Origin: Croceibacterium xixiisoli
GTDB taxonomy: Bacteria > Pseudomonadota > Alphaproteobacteria > Sphingomonadales > Sphingomonadaceae
DNA length: 64,000 bases
Direction: 5' to 3'
Assembly (NCBI RefSeq): GCF_009827305.1
Contig: NZ_WTYJ01000001.1
Location: forward strand, 930,001 to 994,000
Below the pieces are notes generated by a model that was not told the DNA's origin, did no database searches, and saw only the letters and a program-made list of their open reading frames with translations. Position numbers and translations under genes: made by a program. Below, piece by piece: positions 41,121-49,373 of the stretch; within the stretch, counting starts at the first letter, position 1, and each line of letters opens with the position of its first letter.

Positions 41121-41444
41121 TCAGACCTCGCCCATCAACTGGCGGCGCGCTTCGACCTGCTTTTCTTCCAGCGCGGCGCGCACGCCGGCTTCGTCGATGT
41201 CCACGCCGGCGGCGGTCAGATCGCCCAGCACCTTGCGGATAACGTCTTCATCGCCAGCTTCTTCGAAATCGGCCTGCACGACGGCCTTGGCATAGGAATC
41301 GGTTTCTTCCGGGGTCAGCGCCATCTGCGCGGCGGCCCACTGACCGAGCAGGCGGTTGCGCCGGGCGGCAATGCGGAAGGCGGTGTCTTCGTCCAGCGCG
41401 AACTTGGCTTCTTCGGCGCGTTCGCGGTCATTAAAAGCGTTCAT
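41121..41444 (-). CDS. F1F0-ATPase inhibitor subunit zeta (DUF1476)
   Basis: A 107-residue helical protein matching the alphaproteobacterial zeta subunit (DUF1476): FNDRERAEEAKFALDEDTAFRIAARRNRLLGQWAA, ALTPEETDSYAKAVVQADFEEAGDEDVIRKVLGDL. The N-terminal ~20 residues form the inhibitory segment that plugs the F1 catalytic site and blocks ATP hydrolysis. The family is confined to Alphaproteobacteria, which supports the taxonomic reading. It is first in the zeta-bolA-grxD operon. Confidence 0.9.
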   Translation of the reverse strand: MNAFNDRERAEEAKFALDEDTAFRIAARRNRLLGQWAAAQMALTPEETDSYAKAVVQADFEEAGDEDVIRKVLGDLTAAGVDIDEAGVRAALEEKQVEARRQLMGEV

Positions 41445-41559
41445 GTCGTGCCCCTTGAAGCCTTATGTTCTGAAATTGATATGCTGCAGATAGCGCGCCG
41501 GTGACCCGGGCGGCAAGTGTTCACCGCCCGCAGGTCAACCCTTGAGCAGAGCCGGCGCC

Positions 41560-42162
41560 TCAGGCGGCCAGATCGGTGCCGTGAACCAGCCAGGGCTTTT
41601 CCGCGCCCAGCTTCGCTTCATAACCGGCAATGGCGGCATCGCGTGCGAGCGTCAGCCCGACTTCATCCAGCCCTTCGAGCAGGCAATGCTTGCGGAAGGG
41701 ATCGATTTCGAACCGGAAACGATCCTGGAATGGCGTGGTGACGGTCTGGCTTTCCAGATCCACGCTGATCGGATCGGTCGCGGCAACTTCCAGCAGCCGA
41801 TCAACCTGTTCCTGCGGCAGGATCACGGTCAGAATGCCGTTCTTGAATGCATTGCCGGAAAATATGTCCGAAAAACTCGGCGCGATTACCGCCTTCACGC
41901 CCATGTCCAGCAGGGCCCAGGCGGCGTGTTCGCGGCTCGACCCGCAGCCGAAATTGTCGCCCGCCACCAGAATCGGGGCGCCGACAAAATCGGGCTGGTC
42001 GAACACATTGTCCGGATCTTCACGGACGGCTTCGAAAGCGCCACGGCCAAGCCCTTCGCGGCTGATGGTTTTCAGCCAACGTGCGGGGATGATCAGATCG
42101 GTGTCGACGTTCTTGAGGCCGAAGGGGATCGCTCTCCCTTCGATATGGCGCACAGGCTCCAT
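41560..42162 (-). CDS. leuD: 3-isopropylmalate dehydratase small subunit
   Basis: A 200-residue protein: [25 protein letters not shown], the swivelling-domain signature [17 protein letters not shown], and [12 protein letters not shown]. It pairs with LeuC to isomerise 2-isopropylmalate to 3-isopropylmalate in leucine synthesis. The ATG at 42162 overlaps the microprotein's TGA by one base (TGATG); the frame's TTG three bases earlier is less likely. A DNA glycosylase and a microprotein separate it from leuC. Confidence 0.95.
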   Translation of the reverse strand: MEPVRHIEGRAIPFGLKNVDTDLIIPARWLKTISREGLGRGAFEAVREDPDNVFDQPDFVGAPILVAGDNFGCGSSREHAAWALLDMGVKAVIAPSFSDIFSGNAFKNGILTVILPQEQVDRLLEVAATDPISVDLESQTVTTPFQDRFRFEIDPFRKHCLLEGLDEVGLTLARDAAIAGYEAKLGAEKPWLVHGTDLAA

Positions 42163-42326
42163 CAATCGGTCTCGGGCGGTTCGTTGAACGGGGTGGTGAA
42201 GCGCTTCTTCTTGTCGCGTTCCTTGCGCTTGTTCACGAACATCACCGCTGCGGCAATCGCTGCCGAACCGATGGCTCCTGCCAGGGCGGCCTTGCCGCCG
42301 GGCCCTATGTCTGATCGCTTGCTCAT
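42162..42326 (-). CDS. Membrane microprotein between leuC and leuD
   Basis: A 54-residue peptide: a short polar start ([12 protein letters not shown]), one Ala-rich hydrophobic helix ([19 protein letters not shown]), and a strongly basic tail ([12 protein letters not shown]) followed by FNEPPETD. Positive-inside charges predict a single-pass inner-membrane protein with a cytoplasmic tail. TGATG overlap with leuD couples translation. Databases often label such peptides 'isopropylmalate isomerase' from position alone; there is no enzymatic evidence. Confidence 0.6.
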   Translation of the reverse strand: MSKRSDIGPGGKAALAGAIGSAAIAAAVMFVNKRKERDKKKRFTTPFNEPPETD

Positions 42327-42367
42327 GGTTTCATAAATGATCGCCACGCGGGATGGTGGCAAGGGGT

Positions 42368-42859
42368 TCAGGCGAGGAATTCGCACAATTTGCCCCATTG
42401 TCGCTGCTTTGCCGCAAGTGGCAGTGCAGCATAGGCGGGGCTGGATGAAGGAAGCGCGATCAGTTCCGCTGTGATGTTCGCCAAAAGGGGGCGGCCAATG
42501 CTTTCGGCCTTGCGCCCGTTGAAAGCGATGGCGCGCAGATCGGGCAAAGTGGCGACCAGATCGGACAGCGCGTTGTGCTGCGCATTGCGGATTGCGGAAT
42601 CGAGACTGCCGCTGCGTTCGGCGGAGGCCACCACATCCCACAAGCCGATGCGCGCGGCGATCAGGGCGTCCAACTGGTCAGGGTAATCCAGCGATACCAG
42701 ATCGCGCCCGATCGCATCGCCGACAAGCTGCCAGAAACGGTTTTGCGGGTGGGCGTAATAGCGACCGGCCGCGAGCGAGCGTTCTCCGGGCAGACTGCCG
42801 AGGATCAGCACGCGTGTGTCAGCGGATACGACCGGCGCGAAGGATGATTTGCGACTCAT
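42368..42859 (-). CDS. DNA-deoxyinosine glycosylase (uracil-DNA glycosylase superfamily)
   Basis: A 163-residue base-excision repair enzyme. Motif 1 is LILGSLPGERSLAAGRYYAHPQNRFWQL, the family-6 (hypoxanthine-DNA glycosylase) form in which Asn replaces the usual catalytic Asp of motif 1. LWDVVASAERSGSLDSAI and the C-terminal LPSSSPAYA motif 2 also fit. It removes deaminated adenine (hypoxanthine) and possibly uracil. The ATG at 42859 is preferred over 42892. It lies between leuC and leuD on the same strand. Confidence 0.85.
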   Translation of the reverse strand: MSRKSSFAPVVSADTRVLILGSLPGERSLAAGRYYAHPQNRFWQLVGDAIGRDLVSLDYPDQLDALIAARIGLWDVVASAERSGSLDSAIRNAQHNALSDLVATLPDLRAIAFNGRKAESIGRPLLANITAELIALPSSSPAYAALPLAAKQRQWGKLCEFLA

Positions 42860-42908
42860 CCCGGCCACCGCAGGGGCGGCCGGGATGGGCAAAGCTGCAA
42901 TGCGCGGA

Positions 42909-44342
42909 TCAGCCGACCAGTTCGCGCACGTCGGTCAGCCGGCCGGTGACGGCGGCTGCGGCGGCCATGGCCGGGCTGACCAGATGGGTGCGCGCACCCG
43001 GACCCTGGCGGCCGACGAAATTGCGGTTGCTGGTGCTGGCGCAGCGTTCGCCGGCGGGCACCTTGTCCGGGTTCATGCCGAGGCAGGCCGAACAGCCCGG
43101 TTCGCGCCATTCCAGACCGGCATCGGTGAAGACCTTGTCGAGCCCTTCGGCTTCGGCCTGTTCCTTCACCAGCCCCGAACCCGGCACGACGATCGCCCAT
43201 TTGATGTTGGGCGCGGTGTGGCGCCCCTTCAGAACGGCAGCAGCGGCGCGCAGATCCTCGATCCGGCTGTTGGTGCAGGATCCGATGAAGATGTTCTGCA
43301 CCTCCACCTCTTCCATGCGCGTGCCGGGGACCAGGCCCATGTAATCCAGGCTCTTGCGCGCAGCATCCTGCTTGGACGGATCGGCAAAGCTTTCCGGCGC
43401 CGGGACGACGCCGCCGATGGCGACCACGTCTTCCGGGCTGGTGCCCCAGGTGACCGTGGGTTCGACGTCGGCGGCGTTGATCACCACCGTCTTGTCGAAC
43501 ACGGCGCCTTCATCGGTCTGCAGCGTGCGCCAATAGGCGACCGCCTGATCCCATTCGTCGCCCTTGGGGGAGAAGGCGCGATCCTTCAGATAGGCGAAGG
43601 TCTTGTCATCGGCGGCAACCAGGCCGGCGCGGGCGCCGCCTTCGATGCTCATGTTGCAGACCGTCAGCCGGCCCTCGACGCTCATATCCTCGAACACGCG
43701 GCCGCGATATTCGATGACATAGCCGGTGCCGCCAGCCGTGCCGATCACGCCGATGATGTGCAGGATCAGATCCTTGGAGGTGACGCCCGGCGTCAGATCA
43801 CCTTCCACGCGCACCTCCATCGTCTTCGACGGTTGCAGCAGCAGGGTCTGCGTGGCCATCACATGTTCGACTTCGCTGGTGCCGATGCCGAAGGCCAGCG
43901 CGCCGACGCCGCCATGGGCCGCCGTATGGCTGTCACCGCAAACGATCGTGGTGCCGGGCAGGGAGAAACCTTGTTCCGGGCCGACCACATGGACGATGCC
44001 CTGTTCGCGCGCGGTCGCGCCGAAATAGCGGACGCCGAATTCCTCGACATTGCGTTCCAGCGCGGCGAGCTGCTGCGCGCTTTCCACGTCCAGGATCGGG
44101 ATACGGTTGCCGGCTTCGTCCACACGCGCGGTGGTGGGGACATTGTGGTCCGGCACGGCCAGCGTCAGTTCCGGCCGGCGCAGCTTGCGGCCCGCCATGC
44201 GGAGCGCTTCGAAGGCCTGAGGGCTGGTGACTTCGTGAACCAGATGGCGATCGATGAAGATCAGGCAGGTGCCATCATCACGGCGTTCGACGACGTGGGC
44301 GTCCCAGATCTTTTCATACAATGTGCGGGGTCGGCTGCTCAT
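42909..44342 (-). CDS. leuC: 3-isopropylmalate dehydratase large subunit
   Basis: A 477-residue aconitase-family enzyme. The [4Fe-4S] ligands are the Cys in FIGSCTNSR and the two in [13 protein letters not shown]. Other blocks are [12 protein letters not shown] at the start, [27 protein letters not shown] and [17 protein letters not shown]. Length and motifs are normal. It opens the leuC-glycosylase-microprotein-leuD run. No leader peptide or riboswitch was seen upstream. Confidence 0.96.
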   Translation of the reverse strand: MSSRPRTLYEKIWDAHVVERRDDGTCLIFIDRHLVHEVTSPQAFEALRMAGRKLRRPELTLAVPDHNVPTTARVDEAGNRIPILDVESAQQLAALERNVEEFGVRYFGATAREQGIVHVVGPEQGFSLPGTTIVCGDSHTAAHGGVGALAFGIGTSEVEHVMATQTLLLQPSKTMEVRVEGDLTPGVTSKDLILHIIGVIGTAGGTGYVIEYRGRVFEDMSVEGRLTVCNMSIEGGARAGLVAADDKTFAYLKDRAFSPKGDEWDQAVAYWRTLQTDEGAVFDKTVVINAADVEPTVTWGTSPEDVVAIGGVVPAPESFADPSKQDAARKSLDYMGLVPGTRMEEVEVQNIFIGSCTNSRIEDLRAAAAVLKGRHTAPNIKWAIVVPGSGLVKEQAEAEGLDKVFTDAGLEWREPGCSACLGMNPDKVPAGERCASTSNRNFVGRQGPGARTHLVSPAMAAAAAVTGRLTDVRELVG

Positions 44343-44418
44343 GGCGGTGAGCTAGTCCCGCCGACCCCGGCTGACAAGATATCATCGCTTGATCTGCGCA
44401 AAGGATTTGCGTGGAAGA

Positions 44419-44829
44419 TCAGCGGCGGTTGCCACCCCGATTGTTGTCGCGGCTGTCATGGCGGTCATTGTCCCGGCGATCATGGTCCCGGCCGCGATTG
44501 TCATCATGCCGGCTGTCGCGGGTCTTGGCGGCCAGTTGCGATTTCACGCTGTCGATCCGGTTGCCGAGCGTGCGCAGCTCCGTGCGGGAGAAACCGCCGC
44601 GGGCATATTGGCGCGACAGGTTCTGCAGCTGGTCGACCTGGCGGCTCAATTGCTGGGCGTCACGCTGGTTCAGATTGCGGCTGCGCTGGGCATTGCTGAT
44701 CTGCCGGTCCAGCTGGCTGATCTGGGCGTTGATCTGCTGCCCGCTGTTCCAGACGGCGGCGGAGGCGGGGGTGGCGCTGATGAGCGCTGCGGCCAGGGCG
44801 ATCGGGGCGGCGAACAGGAATGTCTTCAT
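44419..44829 (-). CDS. Exported hypothetical protein with Arg/Asp-rich tail
   Basis: A 136-residue protein with a signal peptide (MKTFLFAAPIALAAALISATPASA). A helical segment rich in Gln, Asn and Arg follows (NAQISQLDRQISNAQRSRNLNQRDAQQLSRQVDQL), with heptad-like spacing suggesting a coiled coil. A low-complexity tail of alternating Arg, Asp and His (HDDNRGRDHDRRDNDRHD) ends the protein. AAGGAG lies before the ATG at 44829. It is probably periplasmic. Such exported 'RD-rich' proteins are common in sphingomonads but have no known role. Confidence 0.7.
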   Translation of the reverse strand: MKTFLFAAPIALAAALISATPASAAVWNSGQQINAQISQLDRQISNAQRSRNLNQRDAQQLSRQVDQLQNLSRQYARGGFSRTELRTLGNRIDSVKSQLAAKTRDSRHDDNRGRDHDRRDNDRHDSRDNNRGGNRR

Positions 44830-44999
44830 GGCGTTGTCTCCTTGATCCTTGCGGTCCGGATGCCTGGGGACAATCCCTTTGGTGCCGTTCCGATAACCAG
44901 GGTTTGCCACGAATTTTCGCGCTTGAGCGTCGCCTTTGGTAAGATAGTGTCGCGCCGCTGGTGCAAAGCTGTCCCGCAGCTGCACGGGCTTGCGGGTGA

Positions 45000-45353
45000 T
45001 TATTCAGGTCGCGTCCACAGCCAGATGCCGACCAGGCTCATCGATCCGATCGACCACCAGGCGGTGGGAAATCCGACCAGCAGCGCCGTGGCGATGCCGG
45101 CGATCGTCATGGTGATGACGGCGGCACGCTTGCCCTTGCGCGAGATCGCGCGCCGTTCGCGCCAGCTGATCAGATGCGGGCCGATATGCGGATGGTCGAG
45201 CAGCTTCTGTTCCATCACCGGGCTGCTGCGGGCAAAGCAGAACGCCGCCATGATGAAGAACACCACGCCCGGCATCATCGGCAGGATCAGGCCCAGCCAG
45301 CCGAGCCCGACACAGACGAAACCCGCTGACAGCCAGAGCCGGCGGGCGATCAT
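45000..45353 (-). CDS. ybaN: YbaN family (DUF454) inner-membrane protein
   Basis: A 117-residue protein with four predicted membrane segments: LWLSAGFVCVGLGWLGLILPMMPGVVFFIMAAFCFARSS is the DUF454 signature, followed by a basic loop (WRERRAISRKGKRAA) and two C-terminal segments. Function is not established. It starts one base after the sufE stop, so the pair is co-transcribed. Confidence 0.85.
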   Translation of the reverse strand: MIARRLWLSAGFVCVGLGWLGLILPMMPGVVFFIMAAFCFARSSPVMEQKLLDHPHIGPHLISWRERRAISRKGKRAAVITMTIAGIATALLVGFPTAWWSIGSMSLVGIWLWTRPE

Positions 45354-45354
45354 G

Positions 45355-45762
45355 TCAGGCCGCCGCGATCCGCGCGGCGTGTTCCTGCACCAGCGCGATC
45401 ATGTTGGGCACGCCCTGGGTGCGGTTGGAACTCAGCTGATTGCGCAGATCGAATGGGGCGAGTTCGGCCGCGATATCCATCGCCGCGACCTCCGCTGCGG
45501 GGCGATCCTGCACGGCGGAAATCACCAGCGCCACGATCCCCTTGGTGATGGCGGCATTGCTGTCGGCCAGGAAATGCAGCTGGCCGTTGGCTTCGGTGGG
45601 ATAGACCCACACACTGGCCGAACAGCCGCGCACCAGCGTGGCATCGGTCTTCAGCGCGGCCGGCATCTCTTCCAGCTCCCGCCCGAGTTCGATCAGCAGC
45701 CGATAGCGTTCATCGGCTTCGAGGAATTCATATTCTTCCCGGATGTCATCAAGCGCGCGCAT
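45355..45762 (-). CDS. sufE: Cysteine desulfuration protein SufE
   Basis: A 135-residue sulfur-transfer protein. The acceptor Cys is in LVRGCSASVWVYP (about residue 47), and the core shows DIREEYEFLEADERYRLLIELGRELEEMP and LALVISAVQDRPAAEV-like helices before LSSNRTQGVPNMIALVQEH. It takes persulfide sulfur from SufS for Fe-S cluster building. Other suf genes are absent here. Length and motifs are normal. Confidence 0.93.
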   Translation of the reverse strand: MRALDDIREEYEFLEADERYRLLIELGRELEEMPAALKTDATLVRGCSASVWVYPTEANGQLHFLADSNAAITKGIVALVISAVQDRPAAEVAAMDIAAELAPFDLRNQLSSNRTQGVPNMIALVQEHAARIAAA

Positions 45763-45818
45763 GGCGGCGCCCTATCAACATGACCGCCCCGGCGGAAGGG
45801 GGTGTGATGCATAATGCG

Positions 45819-46826
45819 TCAGACCGGATGCGCGCCCTGCGGCAGCGGGGCCGACGCCGGGCGGCGGTGCGCCGCAATGCAGCTGAGCACGCCGGTGACG
45901 ACCAGGCCGAAGGCGGCGATTTCCAGCACGGTCGGCAGGCGCTGTTCCCAGATGAAGCCATAGATCAGCGCGAACAGCGTTTCGAACAGGATCATCTGCC
46001 CGACCAGCGTCAGCGGCAGCAGTCGGCTCATCCGGTTCCACAACGCATTGCCCAGGATGGAGGCGAACAGAGCGACCGCGATCGACACCCCGGCCAGTTG
46101 CAGCCAGTCTCCGCCGCTGTGCGATGCCGGATAGAGCCACAGCGCCAGCGGGATCAGCAGCAGGCTCTGCGCCCCGGTGACGATGCCGTTCAGCAGGCTC
46201 CAGTCATGCGCCGACACATGGTCGAGCCGGTGGAGCCAACGGCTGTTGCCCACGGCAAAGATCGTCCAGGATGCCAGTGCCCCGACCGCGCAGAGCATGC
46301 CGATGATCTGCGTGCCCGATGCGTCCCCGCGCGGGCCGGACTGGGCGGCGATCAGCGATTGCCCGCCGATGCACAGCACGCCCGCTGCGCACAGCAGCAG
46401 CGACGGAGCCAGCCGGGCCAGCGGCAAGGCGCCCTTGTCCCGGCTGCCGATAATGGTCACGGTGACGGGGATCAGGCCGATGATCAGCGATGTCATGGCG
46501 ATGCCGCCCATCTTCACCGCATTGGCAAGCAGGATGTAATAGAGCGTGTTGCCGGTCAGCGCGAGCCAGCCGAGCGCCAGCCATTCGCGCCGCTCGATCC
46601 GGGGCACGACGGCGCGCCAGCGCGGCGCCAGCAGCACGGCCGCGATCAGGCCGTAGAAGAGATAGCGGCCGATCGTCTGATGCAGCGGGCTGAATTGGGG
46701 CACCAGTTCCGGCGCCAGGAACACCAGCCCCCACAGGGCGCCGGCGCCCATGCCGCACAGAATTCCGATGCCGCGCGCACCCAAGGCTGACTGGCTTTCC
46801 ACTATCTTGCTTTCATGATTGGCCAT
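45819..46826 (-). CDS. DMT superfamily (EamA) transporter
   Basis: A 335-residue inner-membrane protein with ten hydrophobic segments in two EamA halves: GILCGMGAGALWGLVFLAPEL opens the first, and WTIFAVGNSRWLHRLDHVSAHDWSLLNGIV the second. It probably exports amino acids or related metabolites. It is divergent from an Lrp/AsnC regulator 100 bases away, the common exporter-regulator layout (as for amino-acid exporters). The ATG at 46826 is the first in frame with normal context. Confidence 0.85.
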   Translation of the reverse strand: MANHESKIVESQSALGARGIGILCGMGAGALWGLVFLAPELVPQFSPLHQTIGRYLFYGLIAAVLLAPRWRAVVPRIERREWLALGWLALTGNTLYYILLANAVKMGGIAMTSLIIGLIPVTVTIIGSRDKGALPLARLAPSLLLCAAGVLCIGGQSLIAAQSGPRGDASGTQIIGMLCAVGALASWTIFAVGNSRWLHRLDHVSAHDWSLLNGIVTGAQSLLLIPLALWLYPASHSGGDWLQLAGVSIAVALFASILGNALWNRMSRLLPLTLVGQMILFETLFALIYGFIWEQRLPTVLEIAAFGLVVTGVLSCIAAHRRPASAPLPQGAHPV

Positions 46827-46926
46827 CTGCCTGATGTGCCGCAGCTTTACCCGAGCAGGGCAATAGCACCGGGTCGGCGGGAAAGGCGCTCTTGATTGGC
46901 GGGGCAAATGCAACAATTACTCGCGG

Positions 46927-47409
46927 ATGGCCGGCTCTCCCACTCCCCGCTCCCCTGACGGTTTCGACCGGGCGATTCTGCGCATCATTCAGCAGGACAA
47001 TAAGACGCCGCAGCGCAGCATTGCAGAGGCGGTGAATCTGTCGACCGCAGCAGTGCAGCGCCGGATTGCCGCGATGGAAAGGGCCGGGATCATCCAGCAC
47101 AATGTCGCGATCATCGATCCGGCAGCACTGGCACTGACCATCACCGCCATTGTCGAGGTGTTCATGGCCGACGAGCGGGCGGCGACGATCGACCATGCCA
47201 AGGCTGTCTTCCGCGCAGCACCCGAAGTGCAGCAATGCTATTATGTGACGGGCGGGACCAGCTTCGTGGTGGTTATCGTGGCATCGGATATGCCGGCCTA
47301 TCAGGCCCTGGCCCGCCGCCTGTTCGAACAGAACGAGGCGGTTTCCCACTATCGCACAATGGTGGCGCTGGACCGGGTGAAGATGGGGGCTGAACTCACC
47401 ATCGATTGA
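46927..47409 (+). CDS. Lrp/AsnC-family transcriptional regulator
   Basis: A 160-residue regulator. The winged HTH (residues 10-70) reads DRAILRIIQQDNKTPQRSIAEAVNLSTAAVQRRIAAMERAGII, and the RAM effector-binding domain (80-155) includes CYYVTGGTSFVVVIVASDMPAYQAL. It most likely controls the divergent EamA transporter in response to an amino acid (inference from layout). The 100-base shared promoter region has no obvious palindrome. Convergent with the end of the psp operon. Confidence 0.9.
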   Translation: MAGSPTPRSPDGFDRAILRIIQQDNKTPQRSIAEAVNLSTAAVQRRIAAMERAGIIQHNVAIIDPAALALTITAIVEVFMADERAATIDHAKAVFRAAPEVQQCYYVTGGTSFVVVIVASDMPAYQALARRLFEQNEAVSHYRTMVALDRVKMGAELTID

Positions 47410-47421
47410 GGCGCGGGCGGA

Positions 47422-47673
47422 TTACAGATCCACGCCGCTCGCGATGGCTTCCAGCTTGCGGATGCGTTCGCGCAGATCGGCGATCTCTATGCGGCCTGTA
47501 CCATCGCCACGGGTTTCGATTTCGCGCGGTTCGGCCCGCATCGGCGCGGCGTGGCGGGTTTCGAGTTCCCGCACTTTCAGCGCCAGCCATCCCTGCCAGC
47601 CGCGCAGCGCGGCGGCGGTGACGATCGTCAGGCCGAACAATGCGGTGACGGCGAGCAAAATGTCCTGGCTCAT
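47422..47673 (-). CDS. PspB-like membrane-anchored coiled-coil protein (copy 4, distal)
   Basis: An 83-residue protein: an N-terminal TM (ILLAVTALFGLTIVTAAAL), a basic and acidic linker, and a C-terminal EIADLRERIRKLEAIASG that matches the tail motif (LRERV-VLERI) of the other small proteins of this operon. It is the last gene of the psp run. The 50-base gap to its upstream neighbour is the largest within the run. It lacks the extended tail after the LER motif seen in copies 1-3. Function inferred only from operon and motif. Confidence 0.7.
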   Translation of the reverse strand: MSQDILLAVTALFGLTIVTAAALRGWQGWLALKVRELETRHAAPMRAEPREIETRGDGTGRIEIADLRERIRKLEAIASGVDL

Positions 47674-47723
47674 CTTCGCAAATCCTTTCCTGTCGGAGGT
47701 GGCGGGTGGTGCGGGAAACCGTT

Positions 47724-47996
47724 TCAGCGGTCGCGCAGGCTGTCGATCTCTGCAGAGAGCCGCTTGGTGTCGCGGTCTTCGGTGATGATGCGTTCCAGCA
47801 CCTTCACCCGTTCGCGCAGATCGGCGATTTCGCGTTCGCGCGCGGCCTTTTCGGCCGGATCCTCAAGGGGCGCATTGATGCGCTCATTGCCCATCCAGTC
47901 GGTGGTTACGCCGCGCTTGCCCTTGTAGCGTTCCTGGAGAACGCTGGTGACGCAGCCGATGATGACGATCAGCACGATGGCGGTCCAGAAACTCAT
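47724..47996 (-). CDS. PspB-like membrane-anchored coiled-coil protein (copy 3)
   Basis: A 90-residue protein with TM AIVLIVIIGCVTSVL at the N-terminus, a polar linker, then IADLRERVKVLERIITEDRDTKRLSAEIDSLRDR. This is the same coiled-coil tail as copies 1 and 2 (VLERIVTD...IEALR). Its ATG overlaps the copy 2 stop (ATGA at 47993-47996). A role as PspA/PspC-interacting membrane adaptor is inference from PspB's known role. Confidence 0.75.
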   Translation of the reverse strand: MSFWTAIVLIVIIGCVTSVLQERYKGKRGVTTDWMGNERINAPLEDPAEKAAREREIADLRERVKVLERIITEDRDTKRLSAEIDSLRDR

Positions 47997-48343
47997 GATA
48001 CGCTTATCTCCCTTTGCGCGGAGCCCTGTGCCGCCGGGCCAAAGGCCTCGGCACGGTCTTCCCGCAGCGTTTCCATTTGTGCGGAGACTTCAAATCCGCG
48101 GTCGGTTACGATCCGTTCCAGCACGGCCAGCCGTTTCTCGCTGGCATCCAGCCGCAGTTGCAGCCGCTGGTTTTCCTGTCTCAGCCGGTCTGCCGTCTCG
48201 CGGTCCGATGCCGTGGCTGTGCCCTTTGCATCATCATCCAGCGGACAGCCCTGGCTGGCGCGGATCCAGTTGTTGACGATCCAGCCGCCCAAGCAGACCC
48301 CTGCGATCGCAACGATGATCAGTCCCTGGCCTCCCCAATCCAT
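47993..48343 (-). CDS. PspB-like membrane-anchored coiled-coil protein (copy 2)
   Basis: A 116-residue protein: TM GLIIVAIAGVCLGGWIVNNWI, an Asp/Thr-rich linker, a long coiled coil (RLRQENQRLQLRLDASEKRLAVLERIVTDRGFEVSAQMETLRED) and a variable tail. GGAGGG precedes the ATG at 48343; the frame's earlier in-frame start (48391) overlaps copy 1. The VLERIVTD-x-G-x-(E/D)-V core is almost identical to copy 1. Coupled by ATGA to copy 3. Confidence 0.78.
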   Translation of the reverse strand: MDWGGQGLIIVAIAGVCLGGWIVNNWIRASQGCPLDDDAKGTATASDRETADRLRQENQRLQLRLDASEKRLAVLERIVTDRGFEVSAQMETLREDRAEAFGPAAQGSAQREISVS

Positions 48344-48387
48344 TGTTCCCTCCTCGGTGGCTTTGGCGGTCCCTCTCGCCTGGAAGC

Positions 48388-48681
48388 TCACGGTGCGGTT
48401 GTGCGTTTCTCCAGCAGATCTTCCACCCGGCGCTGATCACGCAGCGCTTCGATCTGGGTGGCAACATCATAGCCCTTGTCGGTGACGATCCGTTCCAGCA
48501 CGCGGACGCGGTCTTCCAGTTCGGTGACCTTGCTCGCATATTGGGCGGCCTTTTCCGCACTCTGTTCCGCCGTTGCAGTCAGCCGCTTTTCTTCCAGCTT
48601 CGTCCGGCTGCGGATCCAGACGATGCCGATTACCATCAGGAACGGTGCAAGCGGGATCATCAGGGCCAATGCGTCGGTCAT
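48388..48681 (-). CDS. PspB-like membrane-anchored coiled-coil protein (copy 1)
   Basis: A 97-residue protein: TM LALMIPLAPFLMVIGIVWI, a helical linker (KLEEKRLTATAEQSAEKAAQYASKVTEL), then EDRVRVLERIVTDKGYDVATQIEALRDQRRVEDLLEKR. The layout (one N-terminal TM, cytoplasmic coiled coil with LERI) is that of PspB, the regulator that with PspC binds PspA and frees PspF. It follows pspC by 21 bases. It differs from the canonical PspB at 49077-49370, so this is an additional paralogue. Confidence 0.8.
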   Translation of the reverse strand: MTDALALMIPLAPFLMVIGIVWIRSRTKLEEKRLTATAEQSAEKAAQYASKVTELEDRVRVLERIVTDKGYDVATQIEALRDQRRVEDLLEKRTTAP

Positions 48682-48702
48682 GTTTCAAACTCCCGATAAG
48701 GC

Positions 48703-49080
48703 TTAGCGGAGGTTCTCGATTTCGGCCGAGAGGCGCGGATTGCTGGAGACATAGAAGTTTTCCACTTCCGCCAGTCGCCGGTCGATGTCGCGGAACCGGG
48801 CGCGGATTTCGCGTGCGGTGCGCTTCGGGCTCTGCCTCACACGCTGCCAGTACCGTTCTTCCTGGGCATCGACATAGAGGTGGGCAGGCTTGTTCTGCAG
48901 CAGGAAACCGGTCACGAAATAGAACGGGATGATGAAGCCGCTGGTCATGAACATCAACATGATGGCGCCGAGCCTGACCCACAGAGCGTTGACTCCCGTG
49001 TAGTCGGCAATCCCGGCGCATACGCCCATCAGCTTGCCGTTGTGCTTGTCACGATAGAGCGTGGTGCGTTGGCTGGTCAT
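48703..49080 (-). CDS. pspC: Phage shock protein C
   Basis: A 125-residue membrane protein. The PspC domain LYRDKHNGKLMGVCAGIADYTGVNALWVRLGAIMLMF is followed by a hydrophobic segment, then a basic cytoplasmic tail (YWQRVRQSPKRTAREIRARFRDIDRRLAEVENFYVSSNPRLSAEIENLR). The tail end (IENLR after a coiled-coil run) echoes the tails of the PspB-like proteins downstream. Its ATG overlaps the pspB stop (ATGA). With PspB it senses envelope damage and recruits PspA to the membrane. Confidence 0.9.
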   Translation of the reverse strand: MTSQRTTLYRDKHNGKLMGVCAGIADYTGVNALWVRLGAIMLMFMTSGFIIPFYFVTGFLLQNKPAHLYVDAQEERYWQRVRQSPKRTAREIRARFRDIDRRLAEVENFYVSSNPRLSAEIENLR

Positions 49081-49370
49081 TTGCGTTCTCCCCGTTTGGC
49101 CAGCAGCCGATCCAGTTCGCGCAGCGGCTGATTGTCGGCATCCAGATCGGGCGCGATGCGGGCTGGTTTGAAGGACGGATCATCATTCGCCACCAGGCGC
49201 TCGACGGTGTCCATCCGTTCGTCCAGCCGCTTGGCCAGGCGATAGAGTTCTTCCAGCAGCACCTCATCATCATTGGTGATGGTGGCGGCGGTCTTCCATT
49301 TGGTGATGTAGTGCAGGATCACCCAGGGCAGGCCGATGAAGATACAGGCGACGGCAATTATCTCTTCCAT
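49077..49370 (-). CDS. pspB: Phage shock protein B
   Basis: A 97-residue protein with an N-terminal TM (IIAVACIFIGLPWVILHYITKW) and a cytoplasmic coiled coil (EVLLEELYRLAKRLDERMDTVERLVANDDPSFKP), the expected PspB design and gene position between pspA and pspC. The C-terminal tail (LRELDRLLAKRGERK) is somewhat longer than in enterobacterial PspB (about 74 residues). It lies three bases after pspA and overlaps pspC. Confidence 0.88.
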   Translation of the reverse strand: MEEIIAVACIFIGLPWVILHYITKWKTAATITNDDEVLLEELYRLAKRLDERMDTVERLVANDDPSFKPARIAPDLDADNQPLRELDRLLAKRGERK

Positions 49371-49373
49371 CGG

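Noticed and set aside
42816-44699. A 627-codon plus-strand frame opposite leuC
   Set aside because: It mirrors leuC codons and has no recognisable motif; leuC on the minus strand is complete.
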